In this document: positions 24,890 to 38,199 of the stretch, one piece after another
How the letters are laid out: each line of letters starts with the position of its first letter
How positions within the stretch are numbered: the first letter of the stretch is position 1
Source: Mimachlamys varia
Lineage: Eukaryota; Mollusca; Bivalvia; Pectinida; Pectinidae
Reading direction: 5' to 3'
Assembly (NCBI GenBank): GCA_947623455.1
Contig: OX392529.1
Location: forward strand, 57,865,186-57,929,185
Length of the DNA stretch: 64,000 bases
Made by a program: the position numbers and the translations under genes
The notes under the pieces: model-generated
Seen by the model: only the letters and a program-made list of their open reading frames with translations
Told to the model about the DNA's origin: nothing
Database searches by the model: none

Positions 24890-26820
24890 AATAGCAATCT
24901 AGCGGTCTCTCTTTAAGACTGGTACATTATATGTACCACAGGAAACCCGTAATAGCAATCTAGCGGTCTCTCTATAGGACTGGCATCACAGGAAACCCGT
25001 TATTACAATCTAGCGGTCTCTCTATAGGACTGGCATCACAGGAAACCCGTAATAGCAATCTAGCGGTCTCTCTATAGGACTGGCACCACAGGAAACCCGT
25101 AATAGCAATCTAGCGGTCTCTCTATAGGACTGACACCACAGGAAACCCATTATAGCAATCTAGCGGTCTCTCTATAGGACTGGCACCATAGGAAACCCGT
25201 TATAGCAATCTAGCGGTCTCTCTATAGAACTGGCACCACAGGAAACCCGTAATAGCAATCTAGCGGTCTCTCTATAAGACTGGCACCACAGGAAACCCGT
25301 AATAGCAATCTAGCGTTCTCTCTATAGGACTGGCACCACAGGAAACCCGTTATAGCAATCTAGCTGTCTCTCTATAAGATTGGCACCACAGGAAACCCGT
25401 AATAGCAATCTAGCGGTCTCTCTATAGGACTGACACCACAGGAAACCCGCAATAGCAATCTAGCTGTCTCTCTATAGGACTGACACCACAGGAAACCCGT
25501 TATAGCAATCTAGCTGTCTCTCTATAAGATTGGCACCACAGGAAACCCGTAATAGCAATCTAGCGGTCTCTCTATAGGACTGGCACCACAGGAAACCCGT
25601 AATAGCAATCTAGCGGTCTCTCTATAGGACTGGCACCACAGGAAACCCGTAATAGCAATCTAGCGGTCTCTCTATAGGACTGGCACCACAGGAAACCCGT
25701 TATAGCAATCTAGCGGTCTCTCTATAAGACTGGCACCACAGGAAACCCGTAATAGCAATCTAGCGGTCTCTCTATAGGACTGACACCACAGGAAACCCGC
25801 AATAGCAATCTAGCGGTCTCTCTATAGGACTGGCACCACAGGAAACCCGCAATAGCAATCTAGCTGTCTCTCTATAGGACTGACACCACAGGAAACCCGT
25901 TATAGCAATCTAGCTGTCTCTCTATAAGATTGGCACCACAGGAAACCCGCAATAGCAATCTAGCGGTCTCTCTATAGGACTGGCACCACAGGAAACCCGT
26001 TATAGCAATCTAGCGGTCTCTCTATAAGACTGGCACCACAGGAAACCCGTAATAGCAATCTAGCGGTCTCTCTATAGGACCTACCGGTCTCTCTGTAGGA
26101 CTGGCACCACAGGAAACCCGCAATAGCAATCTAGCGGTCTCTCTATAGGACTGACACCACAGGAAACCCGTTATAGCAATCTAGCGGTCTCCCTATAAGA
26201 TTGGCACCACAGGAAACCCGTTATAGCAATCTAGCGGTCTCTCTATAAGACTGGCACCACAAGAAACCCGTTATAGCAATCTAGCGTTCTCTCTATAAGA
26301 TTGGCACCACAGGAAACCCGTAATAGCAATCTAGCGGTCTCTCTATAGGACTGACACCACAGGAAACCCGTTATAGCAATCTAGCGGTCTCTCTATAAGA
26401 CTGGCACCACAGGAAACCCGTAATAGCAATCTAGCGGTCTCTCTATAGGACTGGCACCACAGGAAACCCGCAATAGCAATCTACCGGTCTCTCTGTAGGA
26501 CTGGCACCACAGGAAACCCGCAATAGCAATCTAGCGGTCTCTCTATAGAACTGACACCACAGGAAACCCGTTATAGCAATCTAGCGGTCTCTCTATAAGA
26601 TTGGCACCACAGGAAACCCGTTATAGCAATCTAGCGGTCTCTCTATAAGACTGGCACCACAAGAAACCCGTTATAGCAATCTAGCGTTCTCTCTATAAGA
26701 TTGGCACCACAGGAAACCCGTTATAGCAATCTAGCGGTCTCTCTATAGGACTGACACCACAGGAAACCCGTTATAGCAATCTAGCGGTCTCTCTATAAGA
26801 CTGGCACCACAGGAAACCCG
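24890..26820. repeat. 50-bp minisatellite, about 38 copies
   Basis: Units of exactly 50 bp contain AATAGCAATCTAGCGGTCTC, TCTATAGGACTGGCACCACA and GGAAACCCGT. The first unit has a small insertion, and one unit near 26080 has lost about 30 bp. Marker variants recur at a distance of 400 bp: the CTACCGGTCT variant at 26081 and 26481, and the TAGCTGTCTC pair near 25461 and 25861. This reveals an 8-unit higher-order repeat. Length uniformity suggests recent homogenisation. No spacers of unique sequence exist, so it is not a CRISPR array. Confidence 0.97.
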
Positions 26821-26829
26821 ATGTTGTTG

Positions 26830-28650
26830 AGACAGTGACATCAAGCTATATCACTACCTGTTAAACACTATTCGGCTTTGTTCGGTCGCTGCTAAAGCGT
26901 CTCTATTTGGTCGTTATTTGCTGTTGGTACCCATCTAGGTGTACGGGAACAAGTCGTTAATAGTTTGATTTTGTTGATGCAACAATTGTCATTTGTAATG
27001 TTATAAGATATAATAAGCTTCTTTACAATACTCTAACTGAAGTATAACCAATGGTTCATATATTTCTTTATTCGGCATCTAGCGTTACTGATTAGATATC
27101 ATGTCGCTCATTGCTTAATCCGTTCAGAAATTCCCGGACTATTTTCATTACAGATACTTTTTAAAAAGTGCCATTTTTTAATGGCATGAGTTTAAACTAC
27201 CATTTATAGAAGAAAATCAATTTAACGGTTAATATTGTAAAAGAATCTACCGATACCTCAATTTTCAATGCTATAGTCGTATTTATATATAGCTGAAATC
27301 TTAAAATTGTTGTTTTTTTATCAAACATTTATGATTGAAGAATCTATACTTTGATTATGAGCTCTGGCTTACAGTTTCAAATTAGTTTTTAACATGTTCT
27401 TAAACTTGAAGTGTTTCTCTCTTGGAAAGCAAATGAAATTGTTATACCGACAATATGTTACAATCAACACGTTAGCAAACTGTGAAAGTGTAATTGTTTT
27501 TGGCTATACAGGGTGGTGGAGGCTAATATGGCATTGGTCACAAAGTCTCCTTTAAAATGTCTAAAATACGTATATACTTTACTGATATGGATCCCAGCAA
27601 ACATAAGTGTAATGAACATCAACGTTTCAAATTTATGATATTGGGAGTAAGAATTAAATATTTAGTCCTAAGTATTAGAAATTCTGACTATAATTTGTAT
27701 ACTATATATCATATAACAAAATAAGGCAACACATCATCATAAATACTACTAACGATGTTCCGCTGTGTTCTCTAACTTTTTTCTCTGTTGCCTACCTTCC
27801 AATCTATCGTGATGTGTTTTGCCCATTTTGAAAAATAACAAAACTATATTCGGAAGCTTGCTGGACAATTTGTACAGCAATAATATGTTACAACCAACTA
27901 AATTAGTCAGTAAAACTGGTAAATGCCATTTTTTCTCTGTTGAATGATTTATAACTTGTAAACTCGTAGTCTGCCCATTGCGCCGACTCATCCGGACCGT
28001 TGCGTGAGTTTTGTTGACTGTTGACGAATACCAGCACGTTTAACTATGTACAGTTGACTGTTGCCTGTCCGCAACCCGTGTTTTTACGTTATAAATTTGA
28101 TGGTTGCCTGTCCTTGGTTGCGTGTGTATGACCAACTTGCATCGTATATAACATCGTTTTCAGCAGCCCTCGGGTATCCCAGTCCGCTCGATACCTGTTG
28201 CGTGTTCGGCACGATGATTTTACGCGCCATTGTGCGCGCTGTGCCTTCGTGCCGCTGAGGATAAGCATAAATATTTAATTCGGCGCCCGCAAAATAATTC
28301 TCCATTGTCTATTTCAATCAACAATGTTGCGTTGTTCCTCTGGCATTAGTGTCAGGACGATCATAATGCCTAAGGAAAGGGGAACACACGGCCCACATTG
28401 GAGACTATCTGTTCCTCGTTGTAAATAGGGAGGTGCTGATTTAGATTCAGTAACAAGAAGGCCAAGAACCAAGAAAGGTACATACCTAGATAAGCTTTAA
28501 ACACCACATCTTCAAATAGTAACAAGAGGGAGCAAAACTTGAAATGCAGTAATGCTGTAAGAATGTCTTGAAGTGGGTATATCTAGAGACTGCGAAAAGA
28601 AGGTAAACAGAAAAAAACGTCACTATAGGGAGCAAAGGAACATTATAGAA
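26830..28650. other. Intergenic region with a GC-richer patch
   Basis: The sequence is mostly AT-rich and anonymous. From about 27980 to 28320 it becomes markedly richer in G and C, with open frames on both strands (28061-28258 plus, 28084-28305 minus). I recognise no family. It could be an old exon, a promoter-like CpG patch or an element remnant. Confidence 0.4.
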
Positions 28651-28654
28651 TCAT

Positions 28655-30560
28655 GCAGAATGCCTATATAAGAAAGTGAAAACCAATCCAATATGGCTGA
28701 TGTATAAACGTTCGCTTCAAACCACAGACTTTGAATTATATATATAAAACAGCGATCGTGATTGTTGAAATTTCACATCTGAGTAAAACTCTTTGGCTGC
28801 TAATCGCGACAAAAGCCATATTGATAGAAATGGCCGTCACTGTTGATCGTGACAAAATTGTAACTTTCAGTCGGTAGTCCGGAAGTAAAATCTCCCGTCT
28901 GACGCTATAATTGCGTCTAGAAACGAAAGTAGAATACTTCAGATTTGTTCGGACGTCATGACTTTCGATCTTCTCGGGAGTTTACAATAATACAAACGAG
29001 CAAGCATGAGAACTCAAGTCAAAGTAAGGTAAATCTTTCCTTCCCTAACGTCAGTTCTGATAGAAATAATGAGTTTGCATGTTGCAAAATAATTAAAATT
29101 GATTAGATGTATCGCAATCAGCAATACTTGAATAAGTTATTTTTATATTGGCTAAAGCAGGAAATATCGGGCAAATACAAATGTGACACTAGATTTACCG
29201 ATATTTCCAGTTCGATTCTCAGAAAGAATATTTCTTAACATATTTATCTGTGATGAAACGTTAATCAATTCCTGATTCAGAATAAATCAATATGCCGAAA
29301 TTTGTGGTAAGATGAATGAGAGACTGAAAAAAAGACTGAAAAAAAATAAAACTTTGTCCCTGGTTTTACCTGAGAATAAAAAGGCAGTGTATAAATAAGA
29401 AACTTTCAGAAATTAAATATTATAATATTACTAACATCGGTGCCAAAGTTCATGCTCTTTCCAAAATGTCTTTTATATAGAACCAGACCATTTATTCGAA
29501 ATAGACAAGACAAAAGCAAAACAAAATCAAAGTAATGCAATTACTGAAAACGAACTTTATTGTGAAGTTCACTTTATTTTCAAAGATTTAAGACATCTCT
29601 TAAATAAACTTGAATTCATCTAAAATGTAATATTTTGTTATTATTTGATTAAACATAGAATTTTCGCATTTAAATCATAAAAATAATATTTTGTTATTGC
29701 ATATCATAACAGAGAAACTTTCTATTCGTGTATATTTATCTCTATTTTCTAAAATTTAATATTTCCGGCGATTCTCGGGTAAAAACATGATAGATCAGGT
29801 AACTTCAAAGATTTGTTTGTTTCAAGTCTTTCATTCATCTTATCGCAAATTTCGGCATTTTAATGTATCTTAGATAGGATAAGCACTAATATTAATACCT
29901 AGCCCCGGCCCCGGGTATTAAATCGATCTCATGCCTCGCTGTGATTCACAGCGGGGCAATTTTTTGCATCACTTAAAATTATCAGCGGATTGGTTCCCAT
30001 CGATAAACATACTTTATCTTCATAAAAATACATTTCTGTCGTTACGTCTCTGATATACTGAAATGAGAAGCGGCAGCCATGATTAAGACTTCAGAATTGT
30101 CTTGGTTTCTTTTTCTGAAGAGCTCCTCTAGATTAGTGAATGGGCGCGCTTGCGGACCAAATAAGGAATTCGTAGCAAGCCGTAGTAGTAATTCTCTATT
30201 TGGCCATGCAGGCCATACATAGAAACGAGTTTCAGCGCTTATGAAAATATATTATAATAAACTCTCGAGAGTATCGAAAGTCTTCATCAGAACCAATCGG
30301 AAGTACTCTACTTTCGTTTTTAGTTACAAATATAGCAAATATAGGCACAGGCGAGAGATTTTACTTCTGGACTACTCCTGATTAAAAATTACACTTTTGT
30401 TGCGATCAACAGTGAGGGCCATTTTCATTAAAATGACTTTTGTCGCGATCAGCCAAAGGGTTTTAATCAGAAGTGAAGTTTTGCCTTATATAGATATACT
30501 TCAAAGTTTGAAGCGAACGTTAATACGTAAGCCATATTGGATGTGATTTTCACTCATCAG
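28655..30560. repeat. 1.9-kb imperfect palindrome (foldback element)
   Basis: The left arm words CCAATATGGCTGATGTA, ACGTTCGCTTCAAAC and ACTTTCGATCTTCTCG (28694-28980) recur as reverse complements in the right arm: CGAAAGTCTTCATCAG (near 30278), TTTGAAGCGAACGTTAA and GCCATATTGGATGTG (to about 30545). Inner pairs also match. ATGCCGAAATTTGTGGTAAG near 29292 faces CTTATCGCAAATTTCGGCAT near 29838. Both sets share one centre at about 29590, so the whole stretch is a single large inverted repeat. No transposase was recognised. Divergence between arms is moderate, implying an older element. Confidence 0.75.
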
Positions 30561-30927
30561 AGGGCGTATATGGTAAAGCAGTCTTCCTAATATGGTCATT
30601 TGTTTTGGGGAAGTCTGCACTATCCCATCAAACGAACATTACATGTAATGTCCGTTTAAACACAATGAGATGGGTTAACTGTAATTACAAATGTAATAAA
30701 ACAAAACAATCCCCTGACTCAATTTTCCATATTTCAATGTGTTAATTGACCAGAAGTATGTACCGATCGTCTTTTTACCTCTACCGGCCGCCGCGCATCC
30801 CTTTGATATCACAGGTAAGTCATTTCACACCTGTGATGACCTGAAGGGGTTATTTGCATTAGGTAACTAGCAAAGATGAAGCTGAAAAAATTGTGAAATA
30901 TCTAAAGCTCACATTAATGATAATATA

Positions 30928-30962
30928 CCCCCCCTCCCCCCCCCCCCCCCACACACACACAA
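30928..30962. repeat. Poly-C and (CA)n microsatellite
   Basis: A C-rich homopolymer tract interrupted by one T block runs directly into a CA repeat. It is low complexity and sits about 150 bp from the hairpin at 31107. Confidence 0.95.
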
Positions 30963-31106
30963 ATACATAAAGAATTTCCTTAAAAGTTATTATTCGGTCA
31001 TTTGCTATAACCCACATATAAACATACAACCACGGACCTAGATAGCAAAATCTAATCCAATTCCGCGATACACATTTGAACACTAAACTAAATAATGTTG
31101 GATTTA

Positions 31107-31138
31107 CCAGGGACGTATTTGTATATATACGTCCCTGG
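31107..31138. repeat. Hairpin with perfect 12-bp arms
   Basis: CCAGGGACGTAT is followed after 8 bases by ATACGTCCCTGG. There is no coding context. The related words GACGTATTTG and ACGTCCCTGA occur elsewhere (for example near 43916), so it may be the end of a repeat family. Confidence 0.8.
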
Positions 31139-32311
31139 ATTTACATTTCATCCTATTTTCGGAATCTTCTACGTGGAATTTTCAATACACAGTACAAGTT
31201 CAAATTAGGCCCCGATTACATACCATTTTACACGTACCGTAAAATGCGAAAATAATTTGGAGATAAACATTAATTCTGGTTATTTTCGTCAAATTGGTAT
31301 AAATATAAACTTGGTTGCCTGGTGTACGTGTGTATCGTTTTTAAGACTCTGGTACGGGTTTCGTCGTCCTGACTGATGTCAGTATGTAGCAGTATAAAGG
31401 TAAAATGTTACCATCTACCTGTCTTATCCAGGTGAATTCACTGACAAATCAACTAGAAACTATAAATAAAAGTGTGGATCATTATAGCTTTTTAGAAAGG
31501 GAAATATATAGGGAATGGACGGAAGCTGTTCGTTTTTCTCTAGTATGAACGGAAAGTAAGTTTTTATGACTGTTTTGTAACGTGGTCCAGATATTTTCTG
31601 CCACGGAGTTGCATACCTTCTCTCTTTTCCAGTCTCTGATAGTCGATTTTTTGTGAAATTTAACCGCTTGACGTATCAAGCTGAAATTTGGCAATTATTT
31701 TCATTATGGCTTTAGATGATTAATAACAAAAAAAGAAAATTGGAAAATTTAGTTTATATATTTTATTAATTTTTTCAAATTTCGCTGTATTCTATATATT
31801 TTATATATAACGTTAGATGGTTATCATTGCTGATCATTGGAACCCATTTACTGAGCATTCATGTACATATATGTTTATTATATTTACTGATGCATCTATA
31901 AACATATATGTATATTACTGAATAGTGTAGGATCTATACGTCCATGTATTTTTTATTAAAAATAAGATCGTCTGTTATGATATTGTTCATGACAATTTAT
32001 ATAAATTCTGGCATATTATTGACTGTTAAATTAACATATAGAGTTGATCGTTACGATGGCAATTTTTTAGGAGTGTAAATTATCGATGATTTTTTTTTAC
32101 CGATAAAAGGTTTCGAAAGTAAGACGTCTTGTAATTAAGCCTTACTTGCATTACCGGCTTAATGACTTGGAAAATAAGACAATCTTGAAAATATGCCTGC
32201 CTTCGAAAATAAGGGTTTCTTAACAACAAAAAAAGAAGAAAATAAGCCGCGGCTTATTATCGAGATTGTAGGGTACGAAAGCCGGTTAGTGCCACATGAA
32301 GTAAACTTTTT

Positions 32312-32432
32312 ATGTCGTAATTACGATTAAGTTATCTCGTATTTACGACTGAGTATGCCGTAATAACGACTTAGTAATCTCGTAATTACGACTTAATATG
32401 TCGTAATTACGATTCAGTTCTATCTCGTAGTT
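32312..32432. repeat. Degenerate tandem repeat of TCGTAATTACGA
   Basis: At least five copies of a TCGTAATTACGACT-like word alternate with TAATATG or TTATC spacers. The core TCGTAATTACGA is itself palindromic. It probably belongs to a simple repeat family. A (GTCAAA)n run follows at 32499-32521. Confidence 0.75.
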
Positions 32433-32970
32433 TGGTGTGGTCTATAGGAACCCTATTGGAGCCTTTAAGGCTTTATATGGGCTGTCCTAGGTAAAGGGGT
32501 CAAAGTCAAAGTCAAAGTCAAAATCTGTGATGATAATTACCATCTGTAATATTTTTAATTCAAAAGTTCATCCAAATATTGCTTCTTTTTATGTATCCAA
32601 TTATTCCTTTTACCCGAATACATATTATTGTTATTGTTTCTGTATAATGCTTCGACATCGTAATACAAACCATAATAGAATGCATGGTGAAAGTAAGGGT
32701 TAAGGGGAGGCAACTATATTATCCAAACATCCAAAAGCTGGTTTGCAGTTAAGGATTGCAAAATTATATTTATAGATGAAACTCGCACCATAGAAAACAG
32801 ACTCGCATGCATGCATCTGTGCATCATCATATACAAAAAGTCATGAGCGCCGTCATGCAACTAGCATAACAAGAAGGCCGCGATAAAAATACAGCAAATA
32901 GCAATTAGTATATGCTTCATGTTTCTTATAAGGGATAACCGACATGTGGCGCTTTAACTAAATTAGTAGT

Positions 32971-33435
32971 GTGTTCCATTTAGCGGAACGTTCTGGTTGT
33001 TCCGGAACGAACCAGACGTTCCGCTAAATGGTACACGACGTTCCGCAGGAACGAACCGATTCGTCTGGAACGTCTCATTTGAGGGTACCAAGTTGGACCC
33101 AATATGGCGGCCAGTGAAAGGTTTTCGTTTCAAATGTTCAATAAATTGTAAATAGACCTAACCATAACCAGTTAAACAACATTTTACCAGTTAAATATAT
33201 TACTACCATCTCCAAGTGGAATCATAGTGTGTAAAATGTGTAATTAAGAGCGATTACTCGCATTGTTTTGCGGATTTTATGACGGAACCGTTTTGGTTAT
33301 TTCCGGAAAAGTTGTTGCTTTTTCATTTTCGATTATTAGATTAACACCCGCAGGAACGGAATTCGGCACGTTCTGTTCCATTTAGCAGACCAGTTCCAAG
33401 TTGGCACAACCAGAACGTTCCGCTAAATGGAACAC
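32971..33435. mobile_element. 465-bp MITE with 30-bp terminal inverted repeats
   Basis: The left end GTGTTCCATTTAGCGGAACG (32971 onward, continuing TTCTGGTTGT) is repeated inverted at the right end, finishing at 33435 with CGTTCCGCTAAATGGAACAC. The left end also contains its own palindrome: the first 30 bases pair with the segment to 33038, so it forms a long terminal hairpin. The interior has no coding. A convincing target duplication was not found, so the superfamily remains open. Confidence 0.8.
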
Positions 33436-33439
33436 GCTA

Positions 33440-36140
33440 AAAATGTAATGGAATGTAATGTAAAATCATTCACACGTGTTAGCAAACATTGAGGTCAAAT
33501 GCACCCGCCACAGAGGTAGTCTTCTAGTATTAACTGTTTACAACAGAGATTGCTGTTCCGTGATAAGCTACAAGTGTACATGTCCAAAACACTCAGCAGC
33601 TTTAGTTTTCTTCATCAGTAGCTCAAGTGAAAGAGATATAATTCTTAACAAACCGCCACGTTTTAAAATGTCATCCATTCAATGATTTTTAATTTCGGAA
33701 TCAGTGGAACATTTTTGAATATTTGCAAGCTAGTATGAATGAATTTTTCTAACATGATTCAGGTAAGGGCACTTAAATCTACTGTGGACAGAAAGATTTA
33801 ATTAACTTTTCTAAAGTGTCATGCAGCAGAATCTATCTCATGATGTGAATACAAACTAACATGACGTCATCAATCTAAATGAAGAAGCACCGGAACAGGT
33901 ATGCTATTATCAAGACTGCAAAGATGTGTCAGTTATCTGTAGTGGCCATGTATGGCTGAATTCGAATCTGGTCTGTCCCACCTGAGATTTGTTCCAGGTG
34001 AGTGACCTGATAGCCAAGTACTGATACAGGCACTGCATGTATACAGGGTTTGCAGTCCGTGTAATGATGAAAAATCTTAAAGTATGACTTTGACCACAGA
34101 ATCACACTGTATAGATCTCATGTTTTGTCGGTGCTTTGACATTATCATCACATACTTGGAAATCAGAGCTCTAATCTAATTCCGTGGTACTATACATGTA
34201 TGCATATATATATGTACCTTTAATTCTCTCATGATTTAGTAATGTTATGCTCCGTGTTCCATCTTTCTGTCATAATTTCGTTTCTGCTGATTAATTCCTT
34301 CGTGGATAGAGATATTAAACCATAAATTTGGTAATATATATGCAGTTGTATGAGGATATCAAACGCAAATCAGGTTCTGGCTATTAGTAAACTTAAACTA
34401 ACATAACATGGCTGACATTGGAGAGCCTTATCTCAGACCAGTGTATACTTTATTTGCTTGTATGGCATTTGAGCACCAACAGCTTTTTTACTTAAAATAG
34501 TGTCACACATTACATCATATGTTACAAATACAAGTATGAGCAAAATGTACAATGGTAATCAAGACCATAAAGTTATAGACGTTTAAATTGATGAAAAGCC
34601 TTGTCATATTGGGATGAAACTAATATGTGTCAATATCTGTTATAATTATAGTGGCCAACTGACATTTCTAAATATGAGAAGAGTCATACTTTAAGTTATA
34701 TATATTTTTTTATGATATTTCATTATGCAATCAAAGTTAATACAATATGTTCCATATAAGTCAAATAGTACCTGATATTCCAAAGTTTTGATATATTGCA
34801 TAATGTAATGTATGACTATGTTGACCAGTTTTAGATCAATCAGAATTAAACCATGTACCGTTTGTGGTATGGTATGTTAATTAGAATATTACTTTTGTCT
34901 TGGCTATTATATTATCTATTTTATGTATGTGTTTGTATTTAGGTTTCAAGTTCATAGAAGATACAAGGTCTGGCGTCTTCCCATATTATATAATTTAGTC
35001 CATATATAGGGTTCGGAGTCTATAATTATCGGAGTTCGATCTGCTTATAGTCATAATAAATTATGGTTTTGCTGACGACTGCAGATACCAGCAACACCAT
35101 AGTCAGAGGTTTTGGAAAATGTCCCACTCAGCCAATATTGTATATATCCTTGTATTTTAGTAAATAGGACACAGGTACAGGGTGAGAACAGTGGGTACTA
35201 ATTACAGATAAGGCTATAGTATCGCCTGTTTTTGAAAAGTAATTATTATTCTCAGGTAACAATTTAACTCACCCATGGAATGCTTCATCGTATTTTATTT
35301 ATTCCCTTTACAATGTTTATTAAAACATTTTTCATTTGTAAAGTAAAAAGTATTTTCTATTGAAGGCTAAGTTTAACTTGATATAAATGAACAGGTAATT
35401 ATTAGACTTGTAAATATTGAAAGAGACTATACTACAGGTAATGCCTGTACCTGCAATTATAAATAAAGGCATATACCTGTATAAGGTGTGATGACCTGTT
35501 CTCAACTAACAATCAGGGGCCTCGGGGTCATTATCTCAAAATCTTCACACCTTGTATCAGACCTGATACAGGTAAATTTTTAGTTGAAGCCTGAGGGGGT
35601 CATTATCTAATTAGATGGCCAAGTGTAAGACTGTCCAAGTCTTCAAGTCTGATCTGACCTGATACAGACAAAACATTGAATAGGGAGGGGATGGGCAACA
35701 CCCAATTATCAAAAGCCATTCATTATTCATTGTGTTTTGAAGTTGTTGTTTGAAAACTTTCAAATGTGAAACAGTTAATCTTCTTCACATTATACTTGAA
35801 TGTCTAATGTTTTGATTAAAATATGATATTTTATTATAATTGAATTTATCACTACCCGACATTTAAAATCCACACGCAGATCTAGACTTCACATATTGTA
35901 AGACCACAAAGGACAAGTCAAATATATGTTGTCCTTGTTCCGAAATCCTTCATTGCATTGTAAATCCTCGAGATTTATTCAGTTATTTTGTATCTGTTAT
36001 TGTCATTCAAAGTTTCAAATACAGTAATGTAAGTATACATTTTAAGGTTTTTATATCAAGTTCAACTAATTTATTACACAAATTATACAAAGATTAAATA
36101 ACAGGCATAGTCTATATTGCTTGTTAAACAACTAAATAAT
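33440..36140. other. AT-rich intergenic region, no recognised gene
   Basis: There are no family matches. From about 35400 to 35670 the words ACCTGATACAGG, GGTCATTATCT and related copies recur in imperfect tandem, suggesting a degraded repeat of roughly 100 bp. The region ends at the CR1-like element. Confidence 0.4.
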
Positions 36141-36148
36141 TAATTCCA

Positions 36149-37603
36149 ATGTGTAAACTCTTGAAAAACATTAACCCACGGAAAGCATCGGGCCCATACA
36201 GAATCCCCAACATTGTCCTCAAAACTTCTGCGGATGTTATTGCACCTGGACTAACAGCCATATTCCAATCATCATTGGCGTCAGGAACCCTCCCAGAAGA
36301 TTGGAGGAACGCGGATGTGGGTCCTGTTTTTAAGAAGGGGGACAGACACCTCACGGAAAATTACAGGCCGGTCGCGCTGACCTCAGTGTCTTGCAAACTA
36401 TTGGAACATATCGTGTGCAAACACCTATAGCTAATGGACCATCTTGAACAACATAAGATCCTAACAACACTGAACCATGGATTTCGTAAAGGTTATTCAT
36501 GCGAAACCCAACGTTAACGTATAGCTGCCACCCATGATCTGACGTCATCATACGATCGAGGAGAACAGATGGACGTCATTGCTTTGGACTTCTCCAAGGC
36601 TTTCGATACGGTCCCACATACACGTTTGCTCCACAAAGTCAGGGAATATGGAAAACAATGCCACATACTAACATGGCTCACAGATTTCCTTAGTAACAGA
36701 CATATGAAGGTTGTAGTCGAAGGCCAGTCTTCATCATCAGTGCCAGTAGACTCCGGGATCCCTCAGGGTACGGTCCTAGGGCCTATTTTATTTCTTTGCC
36801 ATATCAACGACCTGCCCGACTCAGTAAGCTCCCAAGTAACACTATTCGCTGATGATTGTCTGATCTACAGACCTATCAAATCACACCAAGACCACAACAT
36901 CCTTCAAGAAGACCTCCAACGACTGGAACAGTGGGCTAAAACCCGGGGAATGCGATTCGACGCTAAGAAATGTTTCGTGATGAGTGCCAAATCCAGATCA
37001 TCTCATTTCTACTCACTGGAGGGTCACATCTTACAAGAACTACCAAATTTAACATAACTAGGCGTTCATACCAAAAAACTTGCATTTATATCATTAGTGC
37101 ATCCTACCATCGAATACGCCTCAGCGATTTGGGATCCATACATATCAAAGGACGTAGAAAAAATTGGAACTTGTCCAAAGGAAGGCGGCCCGTTTTATAA
37201 CTAGGGATTATACTAGTAGGTACCCAGGGTGTATGACAGACATGCTCAAAGATTTGGACCTACCATCCCTCCAACTACGCCGGAAAGTCATAAGACTAAC
37301 TTTACTATTCAAAATAGTAAACGGTTGGGTTGCGGCCTTTGATCCATCAGCATACTTAATGCCAGAAAAATAACGCAGGCGACGAATCAAGCCAAGGAAA
37401 TTTACGGACTACGTCTCTTCTAACATTGTGGAAACGTCAATAAAAAACAATTCTAGGTGTTTCGAAACCATAACATGTAAAAAAAAAACAAAAGAAAAAC
37501 TCATTTTTCGTGAGGACAGTGGACGATTGGAATATACTGGACGATTCAATTGTTCATATGGACAGTACAGAAGGGTTCAAATCAGCCCTCCTGAAGTACG
37601 ACT
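36149..37603 (+). pseudogene. CR1/Jockey-like LINE reverse transcriptase (5'-truncated, broken)
   Basis: The frames join as a reverse transcriptase missing its N-terminus. The pieces are INPRKASGPYRIPNIVLKTS, LPEDWRNADVGPVFKKGDRH and LTENYRPVALTSVSCKLLEH (36149-36428), then a stop. The next piece is MDVIALDFSKAFDTVPHTRL, SGIPQGTVLGPILFLCHIND and the active-site FADDCLIYR (36845 onward). A further frame gives ELVQRKAARFITRDYTSRYP (37164 onward) and LDLPSLQLRRKVIRLTLLFK. A last piece is NSFFVRTVDDWNILDDS and STEGFKSALLKYD-stop (37603). The palm-domain motifs are intact, but several stops and shifts make it non-functional. The 3' region ends in an (ATCCAG)n tail at about 37676-37692. Confidence 0.88.
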
Positions 37604-37675
37604 AGTACCATATCGCATGCGCAGCACTCTCTCTCCCGACTCGCTAAGCCAATATTTGTTCCTAGAGTCGTATTA

Positions 37676-37692
37676 ATCCAGATCCAGATCCA
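37676..37692 (+). repeat. (ATCCAG)n tail of the CR1-like LINE
   Basis: About three copies of ATCCAG follow the LINE coding remnant, as a short terminal microsatellite of the kind CR1-group elements end with. It marks the 3' border of the element about 0.5 kb upstream of the CRAT promoter. Confidence 0.6.
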
Positions 37693-38199
37693 GTTCTTTG
37701 ATCACTAGGGCCGTTACTGCAGTGAGGCCGTTTCAACCGGACTTATCATCATCACTACATGTAGCTAACTGGAAGATGGTCTATATTCGACCACGGATCT
37801 AAGTCCGTGATTCGACCAAACAGCAGCCCAGAAACTCGAAATTTCAACACCTTATATTGTGTGTCCAAATGTATCGAAGTTGACAGTATGGCCACGCAAA
37901 TCTTTTTCATTTTGGTCGATTAAAGCAATTATTGCACTAACTTCCCGTTCCATTGTCATGAAATATACGACAATAGTCCCTTTAACACGGGACGTCGGCT
38001 ATCTCTATACCTGTGTCACGATGATGATTAAAGGGAAGTAACTATTACAAAATATTTTGAAATAATTCGCAACTGTCCATGTGTTGTGTTGACAAGCATA
38101 ACGATATTTATTATATGTTGTGTTGTATTTATTGTGGTCTTTTGATAAATTGTTTGTTAGATCTAATGTTTTTTTTATTTCCTTTCTGACATTGTGCTC

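Noticed and set aside
36124..36551. Minus-strand frames opposite the CR1-like reverse transcriptase
   Set aside because: They are antisense shadows of a clearly recognisable plus-strand reverse transcriptase.
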